A stretch of DNA of 64,000 nucleotides from Paracentrotus lividus (GCA_940671915.1 CALNVZ010002100.1:8203515-8267514); one strand, 5' to 3'. Positions 1 through 12,900 are shown, counted from the stretch's first letter. Notes: generated from the sequence alone by a model not told the origin. Numbers and translations: made by a program.

Positions 1-1268
1 AAAATATTTCGGTGAAAATTTCGAATTAGTGGCGATTTGAGGTCAAATAGCAATGGTAGGCAAATGTATAGTTCTATTGATGTAAATATCCCAATAACAA
101 TGCTACATTTAAATTGTACAGTCTGTGTAAACAAAAAATGGTACAGTTGGGGAAAAAAATAATTTAGGTGTGAAATATTTTCAAATAATGTGTGTATGTG
201 GTACCTAGCTAAAAGATTCTTCTTACCGATGTACTTTGTTTTGTATAATTTGCTTTTGTAAAACAAACGTTATGCTAAATTTTGTGTGGCGATAAGCTAA
301 TCGAAATTGCACACATCTATTCTTTCAGTGCGCTGAATTCATGGCTATTGTGTGCGAAACCCATAGAAAAGCATGCGCAAGTACATTTTTTCTTGATTAT
401 AGAAAACTGGTCATATCCCAAGATCTACTGCACCAAATGGGATGAAAAAAAAAATGCACAAGAAAGCCTGATTTTCCTTCTTTATGGAAATATCACTTTT
501 AGAATGTGATTAATTTTCCTACTTAAAAAAAAATGTTTTCCACTTGTACCATTTTATTTGACACAGATTGTACATGTATATACACTGAATAGCGATGCTT
601 GGATGAAAATGTCTGCACTTTGACATGATTTATCTCTTTATGGAGACTGGTACTATTGATTTAGATAGATAGATTCAGTATGTGGTCAATATAATGTTTT
701 ATCATAAAGGAAACAAATTTATGTTCTACAAATGTACTTAGAATAACAAACTACAATATCTGTTATCTTTTATCTTTCATTTTATGTCAGTGTATTAATT
801 TCCTTATGTGCGCAAATATTCTCTTTATCTCTCAATGTTTTAAAAACTCCTTTTCAGATACCAGGATTCCCACGTTTGACCTTTAATTTTGATTATTTTC
901 ACAAAAAAAAAAACTGGGGGATTATTACCTGTATAATTTGCATGTGGCAATGACAATGAAAAAATTATAATGCATCAGTTACACATCTTGATTACGTGAC
1001 ATGAGATTAAAAGACCTACACATACATTCTCACGAATTGTAATTAATTATCATAAATTGGAATAAAATACCTGTAAATTGACCATTCAAGAAGAGGATTA
1101 AATTGGATGGCTAACTTCCTGAGACACCAGAAATACATTAAAGTACTTGTTACGGCCCATATATTATTGATTCGTGTAATAATGTCCCTTCCTCGTAAAA
1201 TATTTGTTTTCCCATTCAATGCCATGCAATATAATACAGTTTTTAAAATAAAATATATCTTTTCCTAC
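1..1268. other. Intron of the ABCD-type transporter gene and window edge
   Basis: No coding exon was recognised here. The stretch lies downstream (in transcription) of the exon at 1,269-1,390 and must be intron, because that exon ends in a good GT donor and the nucleotide-binding domain has not yet been reached. It contains one complete Tc1/mariner-like MITE at 119-570 and otherwise AT-rich sequence. Confidence 0.6.
119..570. mobile_element. Tc1/mariner-like MITE, family A copy 1
   Basis: Terminal inverted repeats CAGTCTGTGT / ACACAGATTG extend inward to a shared GGTAC-containing stretch, with TA on both sides (117-118 and 571-572). No transposase frame. The CAGT terminus and TA target are typical of Tc1/mariner elements. 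Confidence 0.85.
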
Positions 1269-1390
1269 CTCTTTATAAGACGACATGATCCTCTCAATGG
1301 CGTCTGCAGCTGATGAGAGTAGACCTCTAGCTGTGGTGAATCCTTGAGTTCTTAAACTCACTTCTTCACTCTCACTCAGGACCTCTCCAT
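1269..1390 (-). CDS. ABCD1/2: ABCD-type transporter exon ending SSYKE
   Basis: Intact exon. Acceptor ..GATAG before 1,390 and donor GAG|GTAGGA after 1,269. It reads (D)[17 protein letters not shown] then [20 protein letters not shown] and YKE, the last part of the membrane domain before the linker to the nucleotide-binding domain. In phase 1 and out phase 0. It joins in frame to the exon at 3,585-3,764 through a split GAT codon. Confidence 0.88.
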
Positions 1391-1474
1391 CTATCAAATA
1401 GTTTTACATGGATTACGGTACACAATGTCAGTATAACATCTCTTTTCCTCAAATTCACTTATATATTACATTTA

Positions 1475-1950
1475 CAGTCTGTGTAAAAAAAAAATGGTAC
1501 AGTCGAGGAAAAAATAATTTAGGTGTGAAATATTTTCAAATAATGTGTGTATGTGGTACCAAATTAAAGCCAAAAGATTTTCCTTGCTGATGCGCTTTAT
1601 TCTGTATAATTTGCTTTTGTAAAACAAAAATTATGATAAATTTTGGGTGACGAGGAACAAATCGAAATTGCACGCTTCTACATAAATGTATTGTTCTGGA
1701 GCTCTGAATTCTTGGCCATTATGCGAAACTTACACAAAGGCATGGGACGGCGTGCAAAATAGGGATTTTTCTTAATTGTAGAAAACTAGTCATATCTCAA
1801 GAAGTACAGCACCAAATGTGATTAAAAAAATGAACTAAGAAAGTCTGATTTTCCTGCCTTATGGAAATACCAAACAATACCAGGTTGTGATTAATCTTCA
1901 TACTATAAAACAATGTTTTCCACTGGTACCATTTTATTTGACACAGACTG
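1475..1950. mobile_element. Tc1/mariner-like MITE, family A copy 2
   Basis: Same orientation and interior as the copy at 119-570. Ends CAGTCTGTGT / ACACAGACTG with TA at 1,473-1,474 and 1,951-1,952. Non-coding. It sits in the intron between ABCD exons 1,269-1,390 and 3,585-3,764. Confidence 0.85.
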
Positions 1951-3584
1951 TAGAGTATTAAAGCTGGTGTATAGTTTTGGGAGAAGGAAAAATCTAATCT
2001 GGAGATAATATGAAAGACTGAATGGTTTAAATATAACATAGAAAATTATATTCCATGAAATCCTGTTTTTGTGTCTTTATTTGACAATATAAGTATAAAA
2101 TGTGGAAAGTCGGGGACCCGTCACGTTTCACCTTTCACATGGAAAACCCAATGGGGATTCTCTTGTGTGGGTGATACACACAGATCGTTACCCTCCGTTC
2201 CCGCCATAAACTCCGGCGGGCGGGCAATGCAGCACAGGTCTCAAACAACCGTTACATTTTGTATCTTTCCAACATTTTCAATGAAATTCACCAGAAATCA
2301 TGAAAGGAATATCACAAGATCTCTTACACATATCTTTTAGTGCAATGTGGACAACATGAGACTATATTTGATCCGTTTTATGCCGATTCCTTTTTTGTTA
2401 CCAAAATTATACAACAGGTTAACATTTACATAACTACATTATTGTCCTACTTATCCTGACAGAATTTTCCAGATATGGGCAGTTCCAGCAAAACAGGACA
2501 TGGAGCTGAAATTTTAATGTGCCGCTGTGCCTTTGAAAATGCAAATTAGGATCTGAAATTACCACAAAGGCTTCTTAACAATACAACCAATCATTTAAGT
2601 TTTAAAAATTTGCGATTCAGTATTCTTGCGCTGAATAATTGATCAAACCCAAATTTTGCACGTATGGGACTATGGGGCTTTAAATGCCTCTAGTTCTTAT
2701 ATCTTTTGTCACTTTTTGCCAATTTTTTTGGGCTTAATGTAATTTCATGGTCTACTCCAACAAACTTTGGTATTAATATTTCTTTATAATGCATTTCTCC
2801 TCACGAAAAAGACGCGGGAAACCAGATGTCACTCCGTAACCGTCACTCCGTAACCGGACAAGGGTTCAAGTTTTAAGTCATAATTAACAAAATATTCAAC
2901 CAATTTTTTTATGCAAGGTGGCATATTATACATAGAATAACATAGAATCCAACCAATAACTCAAAATTGTGATAGCTATTTAAATTCACAGAGTTTAAGC
3001 AAAATGTTTTCTGCTCAAATATGCATGTCCATTTTGCGTCACTCCGTAACCATGATTTATTAATATTCATATCTCATTAATTAAGAGGGTCACTATAAAA
3101 AAAAATTATCATTTTGAAAAGGGGTACCACAAGCTTTTGTCATGAACCATTTCTTTGTACATAAAGATTGAAGATATGGATGATAAAACTTGTTTGAATG
3201 CTGAAACGTTGCTTCTGAATGTCACTCTGTTACTTGGAACTGCCATATTACATTTCCCTCTACATTAGTGTCATCAATTTCATATCACAACCAAAATTTT
3301 AGGCTCTGTGTCTATCAGAATGATGACAAAACATATCCACAAATAATATTGGCAAATTTAGATCTACATGAACAGCAAGCCCATGGGAAATAATACATCC
3401 ATTGTTTACAAATTACTTCACTTTAAAAGAGCTTGCTTACAGTGTGTATATTGTACATCTTGAGGACTGTATGATGCATCTTAATTTAAATGTCCATCAA
3501 TTGACTTTTTCAATATTGTGTTATTACTTAGATTAGTATAATGTAGCATACTTTTTTAATTTGGTTATTCTTAACATGAGTTAC
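1951..3584. other. ABCD intron with recurring GTCACTCCGTAAC motifs
   Basis: Remaining part of the intron between the exons at 1,269-1,390 and 3,585-3,764. Nothing coding is recognised. The only ordered structure seen is a 13-base motif at 2,828, 2,842, 3,038 and, with changes, 3,220. Confidence 0.5.
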
Positions 3585-3764
3585 CTGGTAATGCAGGTCC
3601 CTTGCCTGTCATGATAGGTATAGCAACCATCATCATTCCTGAAGCTGACCACATGTACTTCATTAGAAACTGTTCCAGCATCACATACCAAAAACGTTTC
3701 TGAATATCAGATTCATCTGACGCTTCAGGGAGTGGTACTTCTGCAACAGATTTCTTTGTTCTAC
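3585..3764 (-). CDS. ABCD1/2: ABCD-type transporter exon with [12 protein letters not shown], one frame break
   Basis: The exon opens in phase 0 with [20 protein letters not shown], matching the region just after the EAA-like motif of ABCD1/2. It then continues in a different frame as [20 protein letters not shown] and [17 protein letters not shown]. One base is missing near 3,695-3,698. Adding one base gives 181 bases, exactly what the flanking phases (0 in, 1 out) require. Acceptor ..TTTAG before 3,764 and donor CCAG|GTAACT after 3,585. Confidence 0.85.
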
Positions 3765-3797
3765 CTAAATTGTATAAGTATGATCAATAAAAATGCT

Positions 3798-4920
3798 TTA
3801 GGGCCATGCGTTTTCAACTGGCACCCTTTTTGTTACACCACCTAAATCTAAAAATCATGCACCTGTCAGGATCAAAGTGTCATAACTTTTGAAGTATTAA
3901 CTCTAACCCTACAAAAGTATACATTTTCTGTAAGGAAATGTCCTGTAGATTTTCAAAAATGCCATCCACTACAATGTAGGGTGAAGAAGTAAACATATTT
4001 TGATTAAAATATTAAATTTTGGGGCCCTAATTTTTTTTAACTGCAGCCCCCAATATTTTTTCTCCCTTTGATCCAGGTCGTAATTGCTCACCATATTTGA
4101 ATTGCTTTGGAAATTTCCTTTCAGAAAATATATAGTTGTTGGGGATTTCTTCATTTAATAACAAAAATTCTTAACCGTAAAAGGGCCAAATATTTTGGTC
4201 AACCTGGGCCAAGGAGGGAGCTGCCCCTCCTCAGATCTCGGCATGGTGGGGACAAAGTTTATAAAAACTTGCATGTAGGTGGGCTATCTTATGATGAAGA
4301 AGCTCACAAAGTTTCAGGCCCCTATCTCAAGTAATCTTTGAGTTATCTGCATTTATGTAACGTCACTTCACATACAACAGGAACTGTATTGAGTTACTTT
4401 ACATGTGTATGTACACTACACAGTCAATGGTGAAATTGTCATTTCAACCGCGCGCAGCGGCGGCGATTTTCGGAACTGCGCTTTAGTAAATGGCTGGAAC
4501 CTTATAACTATGGTGTCAAAAGATGCATGAGACTCTAAGCTATAAAGTCCTAAATTCCTAAAAGCTCACAGCACAAAAATAAAATCCAGGAAGTTATCAT
4601 GGTTATAATATTTTGAATGCACAGGAGGATGCGAAATCCCATAAACTTTGTGTGTACCTCTTCCCCCCCCTCCTCTTCCCCCCCCCCCCAACCACCTCGC
4701 CTATTCTTATTCTATCGCGTGCCGTGTCGCGACCTGAAGTGCGAGTATGCTCAAATTCACAGGTCTGATCAAAGCTTGCATTCAGCTTTCAAAATAACAC
4801 CAATTTCATGCAATACCCCTCTATTTAGCCAAGATATCATACATTAACTGAAACAAAATTTGGAAAAGAGTAACAAAACCACCCTTTTTGGGTGGCGAGT
4901 TCAAAACACATGGCCTTTAA
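3798..4920. mobile_element. Possible 1.1 kb DNA element with inverted ends
   Basis: The left end, from TTTAGGGCCATGCGTTTT at 3,798, is matched in inverted form by the right end at about 4,870-4,920 (complement begins TTAAAGGCCATGTGTTTT). The arms are about 45 bases and imperfect. No coding capacity was found inside. It lies in the ABCD intron between 3,765 and 5,167. Class uncertain. Confidence 0.5.
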
Positions 4921-5167
4921 TAAAGGATAATCTGTTAATTCCTAATTTGCAGGTTTAGATGAATGCAAAGATATCATGGTTCAAACATCACCTTTTAATT
5001 AAAAACTAAATAAGTTTCATTAAAAATAAAGCAACAAAAAAAAAAAAGAGAAAGAGAATATCAGGTACTTAATTCAAGTTGAACATGAACAAGTTAGATC
5101 TTGCATTAGTGTATGAAGACATGCACTGATTCTGATATATTAAACTGCAGAATTCTAAAGAATATAC

Positions 5168-5351
5168 CTCATGACCGCTATAGAAGCAATCTCTTCTGCA
5201 TTCGTGATGATCCTGGAATGAACGAATCTCAACTGTCCTTTACGATGTGCTTCCTCAGCTACCAGCCTCCCAAACTTTGGTGAGGCCATCCTTAGGATCT
5301 TAGCAGTGAAAATCAGGATTGAACCAGCTATCACTCCAGGAAGATTTGTAC
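5168..5351 (-). CDS. ABCD1/2: ABCD-type transporter exon with [16 protein letters not shown], one frame break
   Basis: Reads [20 protein letters not shown] (a membrane span), then [20 protein letters not shown] and [16 protein letters not shown]. The following bases read as AFYSGHE, the conserved EAA-like loop, only if one A/T base is restored at 5,184-5,185. As written, the frame turns into SIAVMR. With the repair the exon ends in phase 0 at GAG|GTATAT, matching the next exon. Acceptor ..GTCAG before 5,351. Confidence 0.87.
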
Positions 5352-6041
5352 CTGACCAAAAGAATAAAGAGATACACATATAATAACATTTTTATTTAGT
5401 GAAAACTAATTGAGCGACACACTGTCCAAGGACATCATGGCGCTAGCTCAGGAACAGTTTTCTTTGATGGAGACATGCTATGAATTAATCATACTTTTAC
5501 AAACAAATTCAAATTCTTTACATTTAAATTACTCATAGCATTGGCATTCTCAGCTCCACCAGTAAATCTGAAAAGGGAGATTTTGTAAGACATTTGATAA
5601 ATTTGGTATCATGGGGGTGCGATGTCTGGACACTTAACAAAAATAGCCTGGTTTTTTGTCTAAAGATTAAGCCAAAAATGTATGTTGAATCAGCCTGTGT
5701 TGAATACTTCTTATCATCATCAATATTTGTTCTCCACAATATTTTCTGTGACATTTTATGCTAAAAAAAAAACTGCAAAGACATTGCTTTTAATCCCTTT
5801 CAAATGGCTGGTTAAAATAGAGTGTCTGGACACCCAACCCGTCCGGACACACAACAACTGGGTATAGTTTCCTGTGACTATTAAAAAGAAGTGATCTGTT
5901 TGAACTAATTGTTGTGAATTTTTCTGAGCTAAATCTTTCTCTGTCCTCATTTTATATCTTTTTAGTTTTACTACTCTTCCGTAATTCACACAGGTTAAGT
6001 AATTATTTTTACCTGCATTGCTCTGTCTGGCCAATCGATAC

Positions 6042-6830
6042 TAAGCAAAGGTCATCATCACCACATCCAGGATTGGCTTAGTTAGACTGGAATAAAGATG
6101 GGCTACAGATTCACAGAATGTTGTCACATCTTCCGTCAAATTTTGATCTACATTTGCAAGCCGGCTGTCCAAGTTACCAACTCGATAGTAGGTCTGATTC
6201 TTGAAGTAGAGATTGTAGGAATGATTGACAAGTCTGGTACGAAATGCAAGCGCTAGACTTGACTCCAAGTAGCGAATTGTGCTATTGATGAATGTAGCTG
6301 GAACAGCAAGGGCCAGCCATTTCATGATTTGGAAGATAAAACCTTGCAGATTGGTATCAACAATAGTTTTTACCATTTCTCCTTCCAAATGGGCAACATA
6401 AATAGACAAAAAAGTTCTAGTCACCAAAACTCACTGTGTGTAAAAACAGAATTCCAAATTCTTTGCTCCATACTCCTGGCAAGATAATGCGAAAAATTCG
6501 TCTAAGGCGAATGTATAAGTCCCGACCTACTGATGTAGATGATGCTGATGGGTTGGCTGAATGTTGTGGACTTGTGTTTTCTACACCCTGTGCGTCTGAT
6601 ATCTGTTTGGTCATCATTTGTCTTCCCGTCTGATTGTCCAGTTGAAGTCGTTCCTGCAGAACCGGCTTTGTGTCACCGACACGCCGCGGAGCAGCCCCCC
6701 GAGTCCACAGCGACGGAGAACCCAGCACCGCCCTTTGCCCGATAGGCAACAAAGAGCGCAACTGCAACACCCCAATTACTTTGGGGTTCCGTAAATTTTT
6801 GTGGATAGACGCTCTAAGTAATTGCGACAT
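6042..6830 (-). CDS. ABCD1/2: ABCD-type transporter first coding exon, with initiator ATG and one frame break
   Basis: I chose the ATG at 6,828-6,830 (protein begins [15 protein letters not shown]) because the frame upstream has no ATG. The N-terminus is divergent, then comes [20 protein letters not shown] and [12 protein letters not shown]. At 6,426-6,429 (AAAA on the plus strand) there is one base too many. Removing it continues as [17 protein letters not shown], a membrane span in [20 protein letters not shown], and the stretch [20 protein letters not shown]. The 3' edge is my best guess: a GT follows 6,042. A further possible slip at the CCCC run 6,770-6,773 is suggested because the neighbouring frame encodes a hydrophobic [12 protein letters not shown] resembling the first membrane span of the family. 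Confidence 0.83.
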
Positions 6831-7936
6831 GATGGAAGCCGAAAAATAGGCCTTAGTGTGAAATTTGCTACATAAATGTAGGTCTTCTTTCACTTGACAT
6901 TTCTCTCGGCCTCCGTGGTGAAAGATGACAACCCTGAATAATACGTGTAGAAAAAATGATATGATAGTCTTTTCGTTTCAACGTACTAGTGCCACGTCAT
7001 TGGAAATGTCTGCTGATAAAGTAAAATGCTAAAATTAATTGAGTGAGTGACATGAGCAGGTAGGGCCTACGTATAGAATTTGAAAATAGGGGGGCGCAGT
7101 CGATTTTTGGTTGTTGCAATTTTAACATGTAGGGCCTACATTAAATGAATGCGTTTTAAAAAGAGGGGAGGGGGGAGGGCTTCCCCTAATGCCTTATCTG
7201 GACCCGCCACTGAACAGGAGTAAATTAGGCTATACTCTTTTTAGGAGGCCTATACTATGCGTGGGAGGATGATATCGCAATAATTTAAACGTATTTGTTT
7301 CGTTCGGCCTCTAAAGTATTTTTCAATATATATACATAGTGTTTACCTTGCCTTGTTTGGTCAAGGATTTTTTGTTTGTTTGTTTTTTTTGTTGTTGTCG
7401 TTGTTGTACTTTTTAAAGATATAGTTTCAAGGTAGGCCTGTATAGGGAATCATTTATACAAACCATGCATCTTGATAATAAAAATGATTACTAATATAAT
7501 GCAGTTCTCTTTGTTTGTCTCATTTACAAATTTGTGTTATTTCTTTGCGAACGAAACCTAGTTTTCAATTTGAGAAATATGAAAGAGTTACATGATTTCG
7601 TTCATTGATCATGAAGACAAGTCTCAGACATAATCTCAACCTTCCAGTTTTGGGGGCCCTTTTTTTTTTTTTTTTTTTTTTTTGTCCTCTAGTCCCCCTT
7701 TTCAGGATGAAGGGCCGGTCTGCAATGTTAAAAGATTTCTCCTTAAAAACAGAAAAGTTCTTGTAGCAGGGCAGAACTTTTGTAATCTTGCTGCACAATT
7801 TGCAGTAAAATTGTAATCACTTTTATTTGTCTCGTTGGTGAAAATGTTAGAAACATAACTAATCCAGAGACATAAAATAGAAACACACAGTATAATAATG
7901 GTGGCTTCTTCTATTATTACAGTATTGCCGGATGAA

Positions 7937-8378
7937 CACAAACCCAAGTTTGATCATTAATACTTTGAAAAAATATTTCAGTATAGTAATTATGAAATGT
8001 ATATCACTGTAAAGTGCAACTCAATACCATTTTAATGATACCTCTCTCAGCTCACCTACTAGTATATCATGTATCACTGAACCCCATTGTTTTAAATATG
8101 TCTTGCAAAATTGTGAGCGGTTCACTTTCACGCTCATTGATGATCAAAGTTGGGTTTCCTTTCAGGCACGTTTGAATAACGCATCTCAAGGAGCGTGAAA
8201 GTGAACACTCACAATTTTGCAATATTTGTTCAGAACAATGGGGTTCAGCGATGCGTGATATTGGTGAGCTGAGAGGCATATCATTAGAATGGTAATGAGT
8301 TGCACTTTACAGTGATATAAGTTTCATAATCACTACTGAAATATTTGTCAAATTATCAGTGATAAAACTTGGGTTTCT
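7937..8378. mobile_element. Large palindromic foldback element (about 440 bp)
   Basis: The two halves are near-perfect inverted copies around a centre at about 8,157. For example AACCCAAGTTTGATCA on the left pairs with the complement of TGATAAAACTTGGGTT on the right, and both arms contain TATCACTGTAAAGTGCAACTC. There is almost no loop. Non-coding; consistent with a foldback MITE. Confidence 0.7.
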
Positions 8379-9664
8379 TTTATGAGATATACCCGGTACT
8401 ACTTAATAAAAACTTGGATGGAGAGGTTTCCTGATGTGCACTGTGATGAAAAAATGCTCGTATCTCAGTGATTATTGGACTATTATCACACAAAATTTCA
8501 TCCAGTTGCAGAAAATGAATTGTAGTTTACGGGTGTAGAGATATAAATAATATAATATTGCAATTATAATATTATATCAATCTAAAATGCCATTAGCATT
8601 TTTTGTGGGACACACTGTATACGGATTTTTTCCATAATTGAGCGAAATTTTGGATCTTTCGTATATTACGTTCATAGGTTTAGCCTATAATAGCTCTTTA
8701 CAGAAAAGAGTTTTTACTCCGATCTTTGTACACATTTTAGGACATACCAATAAGCATATTTTCAGAAAGTAACAACTCTCTGCTTTTTTTGGACATTTTA
8801 GTACATTAAATTAAAAATATGTAAAAATATTCATGTTTGGAAAAAAAAATGGAAACATTTTGTTTCTAACTACAAAACGGAATTAATTTAGTTTTAATTT
8901 TCATTCAAATTATCATTGTTGTATAGGAAATTTAATAATCTTTTATATGAGACCCAACTCATTGTGTTTAAAGAATTATTTCCATTCCTTTTCTTCAAAA
9001 TACTTTTTTTTTGTAAAAAATGTCGGCCATTTTTAAATTATGCAAATTAGACATTGTTCAACAGCTTCGATTTCCCTATACCTTTGATATATTGTTTTGA
9101 TTACTATAATAGTTCATTGCTGAAAAATTCATTTCTGTTGCAATTTGTGGTGGGTTTCGCCCTTCCCCCCCCCCCTATCTTTACTGGCTAAACCATGGGT
9201 TCATGTATCAAGGAATGGCCAATTATCAAAATAGCCTATAGCCACATTATTTTGTAAAGATAATTTTTTTTTAAAGTTTCATTTTGGAACTCTTTTCACA
9301 GAGCGAAGGTGGAGAGTCTGTTTACCGTTTTCAAATACTCGCTAGATCTTGGCATGCGATTTCGCTATTGAATTCTAGTTAACGGTAAGCGGGGTAACAT
9401 ACACTAAATGAAAAGACATATAAATAAATAAAATGAAAAGAAAATGATAATTCACAATCAATTCTGTGCTCTTCTTCCTCTCTCTCTCTCTCTCTCTCCC
9501 TCTCTCGCTTCCCCTCTCTCTCCTCGTAATTTGTTTGTATTCATATCCGAAAAACAAGCAAACAAATAAAATCTTCTCCTCATCTCTCGATCAGTCCTAC
9601 CCCAGCTAGATACACGTCTCATGAGTATTCAAGGTTGTAAGTTTTTGATGTGAGATTTTGTCCC

Positions 9665-9961
9665 GTATTCTCAAAATTTAAGCCTAGCTTAAGTCTGTGG
9701 TTTAACTATGGCTTACTAAAAGGGAATCAATCTGTCTATTTTGCATGTTCCGATATCACCTTGACTGAATTCTGGAATTGTGTTTTATTTTTAAGGGAAA
9801 CTTTTGTACTTATCATTCCCAAGCGGTTTTTTAATAGTTTCACTACCAGAAATTATGATGAATTGAACATCCACTTGTCGGGATCGAGTCCCTTTTAGCA
9901 AGCCATAGTTAAACCACAGATTTAAGCTATAGGCTTAAAGTTAGGCGGTTTTAGAGAATAC
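9665..9961. mobile_element. Foldback MITE (about 300 bp)
   Basis: The left arm from GTATTCTC through CTGTGGTTTAACTATGGCTT pairs with the complement of the right arm ending GAGAATAC. Arms are about 70 bases with small gaps. The counterpart in the second segment copy is at about 19,107-19,396 with indels. Confidence 0.65.
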
Positions 9962-12900
9962 AGGCCTTTGTGTTTAAATAGAAAAAGTTGCATGTATTGG
10001 GACAAGGGTTGAAATGCAATGTATATTTTATAAAAGAATGCAGGTTTGAAGTTGCAATTTTATTTGCGTTTTTCCGTTCCTGAACCTTGATAAATCAGCA
10101 AGTGGCTAAAGCCTATTGGCCTAAATAAATAAACAGTGTAAATATAGGCATGATGGGGTCTCCTTTGACGGATCACTATTGGTGATGGAAAAAAAATGTC
10201 TGATTAAGGATCAACAACGTTTTTATCTGGAGTGGTTTAAGACATTCATCGCTACTGATGAAGCAGATTTAGCCTATAAAAAATAAACAAATCAGTTTGC
10301 GCTTTAAGGTTATGAACTTATAACGAGGAATTCAATTATTATTCTTAATGTATCATTATAATCATGAAAGTCGCCCCATTTTCAGATGTTTGCCCCCCCC
10401 CCTCCTCCCCCTACAGGGAAGTGATCAATCACATGATTTTACTCCAATCAGACATACAATGTTTTTTTTTTAAATGCCTTGTATTTTTACAGCTAAATGG
10501 AGTTAACAGTCGCCATAAACTCGGATGTAAGAAAACGGTTTTCTTGTTCAAAAATTTATCAGAGAGATGCAAAAAGAATCGTCAGAATTGCTGTATAGCG
10601 TACGGTATTATAACTACAACTAAAAATGTTAAATTCTGATGTATATTTTGCATCTCTCACTTAAATATTTTGTAAGGAGAAAATAACAACCATTTTGTGA
10701 TTTTACATCTGAATATATGGCAACTCTGCTGACGCCATTATTGTTGATACATATATATATATATACACATATTTAAAAAAAAAAAAATATATATATATAT
10801 ATATTCACAAAGTGAAGTAACTTAGACACAGATCAACTTGATTTTTTTTCGTTTTGTCTCCTGTATTTTGCATTCATCAAAGTACAAAGGGTAGATTTAC
10901 GTTAGGTTGAATATCACAATATCTACAATAGTTTATAGCATTCACAATGTGTACAATCACATGAAAAGATTGACATGATATAATATTATTTTACATAAGT
11001 ACGACCTATCTATTTTACAGTTGTACAATGACTTGAAAAAGAATTTATAGATCTGAATTATATATATTTATAGAACGATATATATTTTGAACATTGATAT
11101 AATAAATATTATCTATGTGATATCCGAAGTGTACATTGGTTTTGTTATGATTCATTTCATTGTCAAATATGAAATTCAACAGACAATAAATTCGGGAAAG
11201 AGCACCATCTTAAGAATAAGATATTTTAAAACCGAATAATTCGTCAAGTTGATGAACAACGATAAATGTCCTATTACACGTATTTAAATAGAACCATTGA
11301 TGTATTGCACAAACAAAATTGCTGTCAATTTAATAAAATATTACAAACACCTACCAATAACTTGATTAATTTACCACATATACGTAACGATAACATTTAT
11401 ATAAAAATGTATTTTCTACTATTAAATCTATAGAAGAAACAGACAGTCAGAAGAATGACATAGTGGTATGTTGTGCTTATACTAAAGTAATCACACATGG
11501 GTTCGAATCCATTTAGTACGTTGTCAACCACCACTTAATTCACTCAAAGAATGAAGTAATCTCTTTCGTGAACTCAGGTCTATTCGACCGAAATAGCTTT
11601 ACCCGATATTTTTAACATTATCTTCGTTAAAACTATATGCAGATAATTAAAACCTTAAACAACAGTGATTAGACCAAAACGAAGTATCTTTGAGTTTTAC
11701 ATGTTGAACATTAAAGATTGAACATTGGCCCATAGTGCAATGCTTCTAATTCATCCCTGTTACTTTAGTTACTCGGCACCGATTAAAAAAAAAAAAAGTG
11801 CCACAACAGACTGAAAAAGAAACGAGTAAATATTGTTTAAAAACGCAAGAATACGTTGAAGAAGATGCGTCTTTGAAAATAAATATAAGTAGCTGCTTTA
11901 CAGAAACAATTGCGAAAGCGTTACATTCTCGTCTATAATTTCCTATACCATTTTTACAATAAAAAGCATTCATTTTTGTACGTTATGATGTCATCAATAC
12001 GAGAATACAAAAAATTGGTAACCAGGGTAAGGTAAATAAAAAAGAAAGAAACAAACAATAATGTTTTAGCAGAGGTAGATACATAAATATGACGGTACAA
12101 AAGTGAGCAAATAAATTGATCAAATATGTTACCATTTTAATGATCATTGAACTCCAATAACAATACCATGAATACTTTGAATAGGCACATCGGTATGATG
12201 GCAATCATTTAATTTAAGAATAACAAATGAAATTAATAAATGGATCATAATGTCAAGATAAAGTGATTTGATGTGTTCAACTATCTGGATTTTCTTTAAT
12301 ACTAAGCATCACAAATCAGCAGCTGGTTGTAATAGTGAGTTACATACTGGTTACAGAAACAGGGCTCTATTTAGACCAGCCTTAAACAATAACTAAAAAA
12401 GACCAGTCTAGCTCTATTATTTGCCTTCTTCTTTTGTTGGAAAAGAAGCCGGTACACAGTTTTTGAACTGATGCTTTTATTTTATTTTATTTTGAGATTT
12501 CATCACATATATCATTTGACATCTATGTAGAAATTAAAGAAAATATTTTCTTCTATGCTCAAAATTTATTCCCTTGCCATTAATATTTGTTGTTGGCCTT
12601 CCAGGACTTCAGTTAAGAAGAATGTTTAAAAATGAAATATGCATGGTAATAAGGTTGGATTAAATAATCTTGAGTACAAAATGAAAACATGTGACAAGCA
12701 AAAAGAGGTTCGGTTGGTTTAAATTTTGTAAATAAGGTAATTATTCTTCTGGGGGAAACCACTGATCTCTACTAGAGATCAGTGGGGGAAACTGAGAGTC
12801 GAAATATATAGCAGAAAACCTAGCATGGTAATAAAAATACAATGTGATTTATATCAATAGATGGTGAACAATGACATAATGAGATGAACGAGGTTTATAA

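Larger units (their letters stand above)
1..6830 (-). other. ABCD1/2: Gene span: peroxisomal ABC half-transporter, ABCD1/ABCD2 type (5' half only)
   Basis: The family imports very-long-chain acyl-CoA into peroxisomes as a dimer of half-transporters. Exons seen in transcription order are 6,042-6,830, 5,168-5,351, 3,585-3,764 and 1,269-1,390; the Walker A, signature and Walker B exons lie past position 1. Diagnostic segments are [50 protein letters not shown], the EAA-like loop around [22 protein letters not shown] and [15 protein letters not shown]. These match ABCD1 and ABCD2 better than ABCD3 or ABCD4, and an invertebrate co-orthologue of both is expected. Three one-base frame breaks (near 6,426-6,429, 5,184-5,185 and 3,695-3,698) interrupt the reading frame, yet every splice site is kept. 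A short coding piece between the first two exons (after LDVVMMTF, before GTNLPG) was not located. Confidence 0.9.

Noticed and set aside
5405..5460. Short GCTAGCTCAG-type similarity to 45,555-45,605 as a shared gene element
   Set aside because: Both are fragments of the same dispersed repeat (CCAAGGACNTCATGGCGCTAG) without boundaries or coding potential.
12753..12782. Perfect hairpin CCACTGATCTCT/AGAGATCAGTGG as a terminator or small RNA gene
   Set aside because: A 12-base stem is striking, but there is no promoter or conservation evidence. It is kept exactly in the second segment copy only because that copy derives from the same DNA.
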